From: Caballeronia udeis
GTDB taxonomy: Bacteria; Pseudomonadota; Gammaproteobacteria; Burkholderiales; Burkholderiaceae
Reading direction: 5' to 3'
Assembly: GCF_001544555.2 (NCBI RefSeq)
Contig: NZ_FCOK02000016.1
Location: 62,001 to 126,000 of the forward strand
DNA length: 64,000 nucleotides
Positions within the stretch are counted from its first letter, which is position 1; each line of letters opens with the position of its first letter. Positions 1 to 10,800 of the stretch are shown here, in pieces. The notes below the pieces were generated by a model. That model did not search any database and was not told where the DNA came from. It saw only the letters and a list, made by a program, of their open reading frames with translations. Both the position numbers and the translations under genes were made by a program.

Positions 1-1827
1 CGCGGCTGGAATCGCTGCCGGCGCAGAAACGCTTTCAGCGGCGCGAGAACGAGCCGCCGGTGCTTGCTCGCGCGGTGCCAACAACGTCGCGAGCTTTGGC
101 GAATGGGCTTGAACGAAATAATCGGCCAGCTCCGCGACCGTCTGGTATTCGAAGAACAGCGTCTTGGGAAGTGTGCCAAACGTGGCTTCGAGCCGGCTTG
201 TGAGGCTCATCGCCAGAATCGAATCGATGCCGTATTTTTCCAGCGGTGCGCGCAGCTCGATGCGCTCCACGGGCATTTTCAGCACAACCGCAAATTCGCT
301 GGAGAGCAACGCGCGGGTCTTTCCGAGCAGGTCGCCGGGTGCTGACAGCGGCGCATTCGTGGAGCCCGGCGCTGCCTCCTGAACGACGCTCGCCGGCGAC
401 GGCTGCCCGAGCAGTGCCCGCCGCATGACCGTCTCATCGCCGTGCATCACCATGACCTGGCCGCGTCCAAGCGCCAGGCCGCGCATGAGCGCCTGCATCC
501 CCGCTGCGGTCCCGAGCGAACGCAGACCTGTACGCTGCTCAAGGGCCTCCATGCTGAGCGCGTCGACATTCATGCCGCCATCGATCCAATGCGGCCAGGC
601 GATGGCCAGCGTCTGCCCACGGCGCTTGCCGGCCGCAACGAGCCGATTGCGATAGCCGGCAAACTCATCCATGAACCCATTGGCGGCCGCATAGTCGGCC
701 TGTCCCAGGTTGCCCGCCCAGGAAGCGATGGAAGAAAACAGCAGCAAGAAGTCCAGCTCGAGCGACTGGCTGGCCTGATCCAGATGGTGGCTGCCCGCGA
801 CCTTCGGCGCGAGCACTTCGTCAAACGTCGCCGCGCTCTTTTTCAGGATGAATTCGTCGCGCAACAGTCCGGCGCTGTGGATGATGCCGTTCAGCTGGCG
901 ATGCTCGCGCACGATCGCCGACACCCTCTCTCCCACCTGCCCGGAGTCGACGACATCGAGCTGGTGATACTCGGCGCGAAGCTCGCCATGCGGCTGCAAC
1001 GATCTCAAGAGCGCCTGCCTCGTGTCGTCAAGCGCGCTGCGGCCGGTGAGGATGACCCGCGCACGCGTGCACGTGCCGAGGATTTCCTTCGCGAACAACC
1101 GGCCCAGGCCGCCCAGTCCGCCCGTGATCAGATAGACGCCGTCTTCCTTGAACATGCCGCGCGGGCGAGCGCCGGCACCCGCAGCGGGCGTGGCATCGTC
1201 GACGCTGTGCCAGCGCCGCGCGAGGCGGCCCTCGGCGGCATGGCGAACCACCTTGTCATGCCACTGCCGCGCATCGGCACGCAGTTGCCCGGCGAGGCTC
1301 GCGGCATCGACATCGGCTTGTACGAATACGATCTGTCCGGCGATGTGGGGATTTTCCAGCGCTGCTGTTTCGAACAGGCCCGCTACGCCCGTCAGCAGCT
1401 CCGCGTTTTCGTTCATGCCGACAACCAGCTGCACGCGCACGCGCGTGGTCGGCCTCGCCTGCAAGACACGTTTGACCGCACTGAAAACAGCAAGCGCGAC
1501 GCGGGCATAGGCCTGCGCTACATCGTCGCCGGGCTCCGATGTCAGCGCCACGCATTCGTGCGCCGCCAGCGCCGGCATCACTGCCCGCACGGTTGTCGCC
1601 GGCAGGCCGTAAAAGAGAACGTGGTAGTGCTCATCCGCTGAGGCTGAGGCCGGCGCCGCCATACCTGTCGGCAATGCGGCAGGTTCCCACCTCGCCGATG
1701 CCAGCAGCGAAGCGTGAGACTCGTTGCGATAGACCTCTCGCAACGACTTGATCCTCCGCAACGCGTCTTGCTGCGAAAGTGTGCCTGCGGTCAATTCGCG
1801 ATAGATACCTTCCAGCTCTCTTCTCAT
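1..1827 (-). CDS. PKS E: trans-AT polyketide synthase, N-terminal part (KR-ACP), incomplete at window edge
   Basis: Open from the ATG at 1827 through base 1 (609 codons), so the C-terminus is outside the window. The first ~30 residues ([15 protein letters not shown], then SQQDALRRIKSL) look like the helical docking or acceptor segments common at the N-termini of trans-AT PKS subunits. Next come a structural KR half (~60-215) and a catalytic KR half (~225-430) with the nucleotide motif TGGLGGLG and the active-site stretch GQADYAAAN. An ACP follows with Ser near residue 538 in [11 protein letters not shown]. There is no KS before the KR, so this KR-ACP completes the KS4-DH4 half-module at the end of PKS D. 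Its ATG overlaps the stop codon of PKS D (ATGA), pointing to translational coupling. The remaining modules, and perhaps the trans-AT and HMG-synthase genes, should lie to the left. Confidence 0.93.
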   Translation of the reverse strand, partial: MRRELEGIYRELTAGTLSQQDALRRIKSLREVYRNESHASLLASARWEPAALPTGMAAPASASADEHYHVLFYGLPATTVRAVMPALAAHECVALTSEPGDDVAQAYARVALAVFSAVKRVLQARPTTRVRVQLVVGMNENAELLTGVAGLFETAALENPHIAGQIVFVQADVDAASLAGQLRADARQWHDKVVRHAAEGRLARRWHSVDDATPAAGAGARPRGMFKEDGVYLITGGLGGLGRLFAKEILGTCTRARVILTGRSALDDTRQALLRSLQPHGELRAEYHQLDVVDSGQVGERVSAIVREHRQLNGIIHSAGLLRDEFILKKSAATFDEVLAPKVAGSHHLDQASQSLELDFLLLFSSIASWAGNLGQADYAAANGFMDEFAGYRNRLVAAGKRRGQTLAIAWPHWIDGGMNVDALSMEALEQRTGLRSLGTAAGMQALMRGLALGRGQVMVMHGDETVMRRALLGQPSPASVVQEAAPGSTNAPLSAPGDLLGKTRALLSSEFAVVLKMPVERIELRAPLEKYGIDSILAMSLTSRLEATFGTLPKTLFFEYQTVAELADYFVQAHSPKLATLLAPREQAPAARSRAAESVSAPAAIPAA

Positions 1828-4800
1828 ATGTCCAACCTGGTCATTTCCACCGCTTCATCGGCGGAAAGTTCGTCTTTGAGAACCCGTTCGATGATCGACA
1901 GGAGCTGGCTTCCGTCGTCGGCAGCAACGCTGGCTGCGGTCATCGGCCTTGAGGAAAAGCCGTGCATCTGCACGCAAACCGTGCCGCTGCAATCACACAG
2001 ATCGATGTCGACCTTGATCAACTCCTGTGAAGCGCCCGCCGCACGGTCCGTGCGACGCACCCACGCGAACATGTCGCTCGTGCAGGCGGAGACGATGCGC
2101 AGCGACTCGAGCGCGAACGGCAGCGCGGGCCTCGCACCGGCAGCGTCATCGCCTGCAATCAGCATGATCGAGCCTTGCAGCGCGGAATCCATCAGGCTCG
2201 GATGCAGCACGTAGTCTTGCGCTTGCCTCGCCGCATCCGGCAGGCGCAGCTCGACCAGCAGCTCGCCCCCGCCTTGATGGATCGCGACGATGCCCTGGAA
2301 CGCGGGGCCGTACTCGAGGCCCATTGCCGCGAACCTCGGATACAGCGCCGCCGCATCGATTCGCCCGCGCGTCATCTTCTGCATGAGCTGCGGCAGATCG
2401 AGCGGCGGCACGGCAGCCGCCGGCCCGGGCACACCATGCCCCTGGCAGTGCAGGATTTCCTGACCATCCTGGCCATCGTCATCAACGCAGCTCGTCACTT
2501 CGAAGTCGATCTGCCCGTCGGTCTCGGCGAAAACAACGACAGCAACCCGCCGCGGCCCGGTGACGACGAGTGACTGAGCCCAGGCCACATGATCCAGCTT
2601 CAACTGCTGGCAGGCATGCCCGGCCGGCAGCGCATCCTCGATGGCGGCGCGCACCATCTCCAGGTACACGACCGCCGGCAGCACCGGACGTGCCTTGACC
2701 TGGTGAGCGGCGAGGAAGAACTCGCTGCCGTCGAAGCGGCTTTCATAGCGCTGATGGCTCAGATCGGAGGTATTGCGATGAAGCAGCGGATGCAAGTGTG
2801 CTGCTGCACGCGCAATGGCGGCTCGCGGCGCCCCCGAGCCCGGGCGGGGCCAGTAGCTTTCCTTGGCGAACGGGTACGTAGGCAGCGAGAGCGGCCGCAG
2901 ACGCTCACCGCGATACAGGTCACTCCAATCCAGATCCATACCGCGCGCCCACAGGTTCATCAGCTTGTGCAGATTGGCGCGTGCGAACCACTGCTCGATG
3001 ACACGGCGCATGTCCTCGTCGTCGGCAAATACGGACAACGCTTCGTCATCGCGCGTTGTCGCACCGCGATAGGCTCCGTCAAGACGCTGCTTGCCATCGA
3101 GATAGCCCTGCAGCGTGCGCTCGAGCTCGTCCACCGAATTGACGACAAAGCCAACGCGATGCTCCATGGCGTCGCGCCCGACCTGCAACGTGTGCGCAAG
3201 GCGCTGCAAATCGACGGGCTCTCGCGCCGCGCGCAGGAACTCCAGCAGATTGGCGACTTGCTGCTTGAGCTGCGCCCCGGCGCGCGCCGATAACGGCACC
3301 GCCACTTCATTGCGCGGCGCGGCGCTGTGCGCACGCGGCTCGGCCGTCTCGTCGCACGGGTATTCCTCGATCACCACATGAGCGTTCGTCCCGCTGAAAC
3401 CGAACGAACTGACCGCTGCAACACGCGGCCCGCCGCATTCCCAGTCGCGATACTCGGTGTTGACGGTGAACGGCGAAGACGTGAAGTCGATATGCGGGTT
3501 CGGCGTTTGATAGTGGATCGAAGGCACGAGCTTGCGGTGCTGGATGCATAGCAGCGCCTTCACCATGCCGGCCACGCCTGCGGCAAAGCCCGTATGACCG
3601 ATATTGCTTTTGACCGAGCCGAGCGCGCAGCCATCGCGCCCGACGCCTGAGGCGCGGAATACCGAGTTGAGCGCACCGACTTCGATCGGGTCGCCCAGAG
3701 GCGTTGCGGTTCCATGCGCCTCGACCAAGCTGATGCGGCGCGGATCGATGTCGAACTTCCCGTAGATCTCGCCCAGGAGCTGCTCCTGCGCCTTGGAGCT
3801 CGGCGCGGTGATCCCGTTGCTCCTTCCGTCCTGATTGGTACCCGAGGCCGAGATGACGCCGAGGATCCGGTCATTGTCTTCCAGCGCCTTCGACAGCGGC
3901 TTGAGCAGCAGCACGCCGCAGCCTTCGGAGAAGACGATGCCATCGGCGGCCGCATCGAACGTCGCACAACGTCCATGGTGCGACGGCATGCCCACCTGCG
4001 ACGTCAGGATGTGCCCAATCGGCGTGGCGAGCAGATTGATGCCACCCGCCAGCGCGAGCTCGTTATCACCGCAGCGGATGCTTTCACAGGCGAGATGCAC
4101 GGCCACGAGCGACGACGAGCATGCCGTATCGATCGCCAGCGCCGCGCCCTTGAGATTCAGGTAATAGGAGATCCGCGCCGCGAGAATGGCCGTGGACGTG
4201 CCCATGAACGCGGCGCCGGCCGTGTCCTGGTTTTCGTTGTTCAGGACTCTGACGTAGTCGCCGCTTGCGCAGCCCACGTACACGCCGCAAGCAGTGTTCG
4301 ACAGCGCACCGGGCGCGTAGCCCGCGCTTTCGATCGTCTTCCAGCATTCCTCGAGGAAGATCCGCTGCTGCGGCTCGATCAGCTCGGCCTCAGCCGGGGA
4401 AATGCCGAAGAAGAGAGGATCGAAGGTGTCGATGCGCTCGAGCATCCCGGCCCACTTCGAGTAGGACGTGTGCGGATGCCGCGGATCGGGGTGATACCAA
4501 TCTCCGAAGTCGGCCCAGCGCTCGGCGGGAATTTCGGTGACGCAATCCCTGCCCTCCTTCAGGTTCTCCCAGAACGCCGTGACATCCTCGCTCTTCGGAT
4601 AACGGCAGGCCATGCCGATAATCGCGATCTTTTCTTCCTGCACGCCACGACTGGCGCGTGCACGCTCGGGACGATCCGTCACGACGCTGCGGGCCGCGGC
4701 CGCTTGCTGCCGGATCGTGGTTCCCCCGACCCGGCGCAAGGTGATGGTATCGACCACGAGCACCGCAAGGCCAGCCGCATCGACGATCTCGAAATAGAAC

Positions 4801-7800
4801 TCGATCGCGTCGCGCTCCAACGCCCTGATCTCGGCGTAGCAACGGTACTCGCGCGCATCGAGTGCGCCGGACACGGCGAGCTCGCCGATTCGATGCGGCA
4901 GGAACTGGTCGTCGCTGACCCCGTAATGCTTGGTGGCCAGATGCGCGGCGTAGTTGATGACGGTGCACAGGCCTCCATACAACGCGAAGGGACTGACGAG
5001 GAAGGTAAAGCCGTGCTCGCGGATGCGGATGTCTCCGTGCGCCGCCGAAGCGCCGAAGCTCAACGTCTGCAGCGGCGCGTAGTAGATACCGACGTTGGTC
5101 GGTATCTCCGTACCGCTCAGCGTCTTTTCCACCGCAAAACCCCGCAACAACGCCGGCCGAGGCGACGCGTTCGCAAGCGCGATGAAGCCTTGCATATGCA
5201 GCTTGTCGTTTTCGAAGCCCGGCGTCGGGCTCGACTTGACGAAGAACTGCAGCTCGTCACCGTTGCGGCGGAACACGACCTTGACGTGACTGTCACGGCC
5301 CTTGTTCCCGAGCAGCGGATTGACGATACTGATGCGCGAAAGACAAATGTTTTGCATGTCGAAGTAGCTTCGGCATGCGCTATGGACCAGTTCGACATAG
5401 GTATCGGTGGGCAGCAGGTGCTCGCCGAACACGACGTGCTCCTGAAGGCAGACGTTGGTCTCGGGGCTGAAGCGGTACCGTACCGAGAACTCGCCATCAG
5501 CCTCGAAGTCGCCTTCGCCATCGGGGCTGTAAAAGTACAGATCCTTGTAGTGCTGGTCGTACTTGGGTGCGAAGCGGATGGCCTCGTCCCTCGCGAACCG
5601 GCTTACAGCGCGAGCACGCGGCGCCACCACGGACGCCGGGATCGGCGTGGTGAGCGCAACAGACGGCATGACAGCGTGATGCTCTTGGACAGCCGCGGCG
5701 ACCTCGCCTGGCTCAGCCGCGCTGATCTGCGCGGCCAGATAGGCCGCGAGATCCTTGACGCTCGCGTAGTCGTACACACGCGTCGCGCCGATATCGGTTC
5801 CGTACTGCGTGTTGATCGCATTGACCCACTCAACGCCGATGATCGAGTCCAGCCCCAGCTCGGTGAACGACTTGTTGATGCTGACGTCGGAGGGCTGCAT
5901 GAACAGCACCTCGGCGAGGCTCGCTTTCAGCTCGCGCTGCAGTTGTTCCAGCGAGATCACCGGGACGGATGTCGTTACAGCCTGAACCACGCGCACCGGC
6001 TGAGGGGCCGGCTGCACGGCCATGGCCTGCTCCTGCACAACCGGAGCAACGTCGAGCGGCGCGGCTGCGCTGATCTGCGCGGCCAGATGGGCCGCGAGAT
6101 CCTTGACGCTCGGGTAGTCGTACACACGCGTCGCGGCAATATCGGTTCCGTACTGCGTGTTGATCGCGCTCACCCACTCGACGCCGATGATCGAGTCCAG
6201 CCCCAGCTCCGTGAACGACTTGTTGATGCTGACGTCGGAGGGCTGCATGAACAGCACCTCGGCGAGGCTCGCTTTCAGCTCTCGTTGCAATTGCTCCTGC
6301 GAAATTGCCGGCGCGGACGCCGCCGTCGGCGGCGACAAATCAATGCACGGCGAGCCCGCAACAGGACCCGCCTCGCGAGGCCCCGTGCCTGCCGCCGCAG
6401 GCCCGGGCAGCTCGATCGCAGCCGGCGATACGCTCAACTGACCGACACCCGTGGCTTGCGCCGTGCGCAACGCGAAGCCCTTGATGCAAACGCAGACACG
6501 GCCGTCCTGATCGCACAGATCAATGTCGATCGTGTGCGTATTGCTCCCACGCCGAACCCACGCGAACATGTCCCTTGCACAAGGCAACAGAACGCGAAGC
6601 GAATCCAGCATCGCCGTGGTGAGCGGCGTAGCGCTCGTGCCGGCGGCGAGCGCGAAAGCGGCTTGAAGCGCACCATCCAGAAGGCTCGGATGGAGTACGT
6701 ATTGCGCGAGAGTCGCGGCTTCCGACTCCGGCACCACCAGGTGAAGCAGCTGCTCTTGATGCCCGGCGAAAATCTCCCGCACGGCGCGATGGCGAACCGA
6801 CGGCGCGCCTTGCGGTGCCAGTTGCTGCCGCAGCAGAGCGAGGTCCAGCATGACGGGCGCCGCCCCCGCCAGGAGCGTTGCGCTGCCGATGCAGCGGACC
6901 GCGCCGCCTTGCGCATCGCGAACCTCGAACGCGACGGCGCCATTGCGAAGCGCGGCAAGCTCGATTGCGAGCGGCCCGATCCCGTCCGCCGGCATCCATT
7001 CGACATCGCGGAGCTCGAGTGCGCAAGCCGCCTCCGAATCCGGGGTGGCGTCCACCACCGCGGCGCGAGCCATTTCCAGATAGACCGATGCCGGCAATTG
7101 CCGTGAGCTGCGGCCTGACTCGTCATGCAAGAAGAACTCGCTGCCGCTGAATGCCGTGCGGTACGCCTGCCGGCTCAGATTAGACGTATTGACATGCACC
7201 AGAGGATGCAATGTTGCAGCCGAGGCATGCGGCACATCATCGGCCTCATCGATCCAATAGCGTTCCTTCGCGAACGGATACGCAGGCAGCGCCGTGCGCC
7301 GCGGCGTGCCGTCGGTGTACAGGCGTGTCCAATCGAGACGCAAGCCCTTGCTCCAGAGCTCGCCGAGCATTGGATACGCCTTCTGGTCGAGCCACTTGCC
7401 GACCATCGTCTGGAAGTCGGCGTCGGCGTACAACGCGTGCGGCATGTCGTTCTTGTCTGCGACTTGTCCGCGATAGGCACCTGCGACCGACACACGGCCA
7501 TCGGTCTGCGCTTGACCGGCAACAGCCTGCAATTTCTCGATCAGCTCATCGACGGAGGCCACGATGAATGCCAGTCGCTCGTTCATCGCCTCGCGTCCGA
7601 CCTGCAGCGTATAGGTGATGCGCTGCAAATCCAGCGCCGGGCCCTTTCGCGCACGCAGGAACGCGAGCAGGTCGTGCACCTTTTGCATCAACTGGTCAGC
7701 GCTTCGTGCGGACAGCGGAACCAGCACGGCACGGGGGGGTTCGTCTGCACGACGCATCCGGTCACGGTGTTCCTCGACGACGACGTGCGCATTCGTGCCG

Positions 7801-10800
7801 CTGAAGCCGAACGAATTGACCGCTGCACGGCGCGGCTCGTCGTCATTGCGTGGCCATGTGCGCAGCGAGTCGTTGATGTAGAACGGCGAATTCTCCAGCG
7901 CGATGTGTCGATTGAGCCGCTTGTAATGAACCGTCGGAGGCAACTGCTCGTGCTCGAGCGCAAGCAGCACCTTGATGAATCCCGACACGCCGGCAGCCGT
8001 CAGGCAATGGCCGATATTGCTCTTCACGGAACCGAGCGCACAGTAAGCGCGACGCTCCGTATAGCGTTGGAAGGACGACTTCAGCCCCGCCACTTCGATC
8101 GGATCGCCCAGCGGCGTGCCGGTGCCGTGCGCCTCGATCAGGCCAATGCCGGCCGGGTCGATGCAAAACCGGTCGTAGACCTCGTGCTGCAGCTGTGCCT
8201 GCGATTCCGCATTCGGTGCGGTAATGCCATTTGTTTTGCCATCCTGATTGACGCCCCAGCCCCGCACGATGCCGTGGATGCAGTCGCCGTCGCGTTCAGC
8301 ATCGGCGAAACGCTTGAGCACGACCACGCCAACGCCCTCGCCAAGTACGATGCCATTGGCGCGATCGTCGAAGGTGCTGCAGCGTCCGTCGGGCGAGAGC
8401 ATGCCCAGTTGCGAAGTCATGATGTGCATGGACGGACCGGACAGTACGTTGACGCCGCCAGCCAAGGCCAGATCGCTGCCGCCGGAGAGGAGGCTGTCGC
8501 AGGCACTGGCAATGGCGACCAGCGACGACGAGCAAGCGGTGTCGATCGACAAGCCAGGGCCGTGCAAATCGAGAAAGTACGCGATGCGCGCGGCGAGGAT
8601 CGACGGCGCTGCGCCGGTAAACCCTTGGCCGCTCAGCTGCTCGCGCCGGGACAACTGGTGATAGTCGCTCGCCGAGCTGCCGACGAAGACACCGCAGCGG
8701 CTGCCCGCGAGCGCCTTCGGATCGTAGCCGGCGTGCTCGATGCCATTCCAGCAGGCCTGCAGGAACAGACGCTGCTGCGGATCCATGCTTCTCGCTTCGC
8801 GAGGCGAAATGTTGAAGAACGCGGGGTCGAACAGATCGTATTCGTCGAGTGCGCCCATCCATTTGCTGTAGGTCTTACCGGGCGCGGCGTCGCCTTTTTG
8901 GTAATGGCGGTCGATGTCCCAACGGGTTCTCGACACCTCGTCCACGCAATCCCGTCCTTCCGCGAGATTGCGCCAGAACGCATCCAGATCCTTCGCGTGG
9001 GGGAACTGCCCGGCCAAACCGATCACCGCAATGGCGTCGTCGCTCGCCGCGCGCGGTGCCGCTGCCGTCTTCGTGCGGCTCGGCTCGCGCCAGGACGCAA
9101 GCGAAATGACGGCCGGCGTGACAATAGTGTGAGTGGCGGGCTGAATGACGGGCTGAAGGACCGGCTGACCGGCGCGCTCGACAACCGACGGCCCGACGAG
9201 CGTACCGGCCTTCGCCGCCTCTTGTGCAACAAAGCCGCTCAAGCGCTCCAGGGTCGGATAGCTGTACACCTTGATCGCTTCGATCGAGGTACCGTACGTC
9301 TCGTTGATCTTGCGGATCCAGGTCACGCCGGTGATTGAGTCCAGCCCCAGATCGACAAATTGCTCGGTGTCACCGATCTCGTGCTCGTCCATGCGCAACT
9401 CGTGCGCTAGCAGCGTGCGCAGATGGGCGGCAATGGCGGGAACGGCAGCTTCCCGAGGCGCCGCCTCCTCGGCCAGAGTGACTGCAGGCAGCACAGCAGG
9501 CGCGAGAGGGTCAGCGACAGACGCGCCCGTCAGCTCGAGGACATGGCGCGCAAGCTGAATGAGCGTCGGATAGCTGTAGACCTTGACCGCCTCGATGGCA
9601 GTCGCATGGATCTCGTTGATCTTGCGAATCCATGTGACGCCGGTGATGGAGTCGAGGCCCAGCGAAACGAACGGCTCGTCGTCGCCGATTTCGTGCTCCG
9701 GTATCCGCAGCTCGTGCGCCAGCAGTTGCCGCAGGCTAGCTGCGACAGCATCCAGACCCACGCTCGCGTTGCCTTGCGGCACGCTGGCGGGCGTGGCAAC
9801 CGGCGGCCTCGCCACGGCCTGCGCCGGACCGGCAACTTGAGCCCCGATGCGGCTTTGAATCCGGGCCAACGTATCGGCCTGTCCGACAAAGGTACGCTCG
9901 TGCATGGCGAGCTCGAGCGCCAGTGTCTCCTCGAGCGGCAGCTGCTGCGCCTCAGTCCATCGGCGCTTGATCTCAACGAGGCGCTTTCGTTCGTTTTGCG
10001 CGATCGCGCGCGCGAGGTCCATCGCAGCGGCGAGCACCTCGTTGCGCGGTAGCACCGTTTGGCGCAGCCCCCTCTCTTCGAGATCGGTGCCGGAATAATC
10101 CCTGGCCGTCAACAGCGTTTCGCGCGCCAGGTCGTAGCCCGTCGTGCGCGGGAAGATCAGCGTGGCGCCCGCACCCGGCGTGAACCCGTAGCTCATATAC
10201 GGGCTGTAATAACGGCTCTCCTCGCTGAATATCGCGAAGTCCGCGAACATGCCCAAGGCCCAGCCGGCGCCAATGCCATGACCCTGCATGGCCGCGACGA
10301 CCGGTACGCTGCAAGAGAGGGGCAGCCGGAACACCTGATTGTCGGTGAACCTGGCGCGGCCCTCGTGGATCGCGAGCAGCGTTTCGGACGTGCCGCCCAA
10401 TGAAAAGTACGTGCCGAAGCCGGTGATGACGACCACCTTGTACTCGTGGCTTGCTTCGACATGTGCGAAGACTTCGCGCATGCCGTCGGAAAACGCATCG
10501 GAGAACATATTCTTCGCGTCACGATCTTCCATCAGCACTTCGAGGATGCCATCGGCATGGGAGATGGCCGTGACCACGCCGAACTCAAGCACGATCGGTT
10601 TGCGATTTTCCGGCGCGGGCACGTCCTCGGCGGCTTCGCCCGGCGCGAGTTCATCGTCAGGTGCCGGCACGGCCTGGCGCTTTCCGGCAGTCCAGTCCGC
10701 CAACGCCTCGACAGGGAAAGAGACCAACGTTTCGGCCAAACGCAAAGCGCCCGGCATGACCTCTTGCGGCTCGAACACCTGGATCGCACCCGAGCGGCGC

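Noticed and set aside
3714..7106. Long plus-strand open frame of 1130 codons opposite PKS D
   Set aside because: It is antisense to ACP, DH and KS domains with clear conserved motifs; high GC codon bias keeps the opposite frame open. Its peptide is rich in Arg, Gln and Asp with no domain.
7125..9338. Plus-strand open frame of 737 codons
   Set aside because: Antisense shadow of KS3 and DH3 of PKS D; no recognisable protein features.
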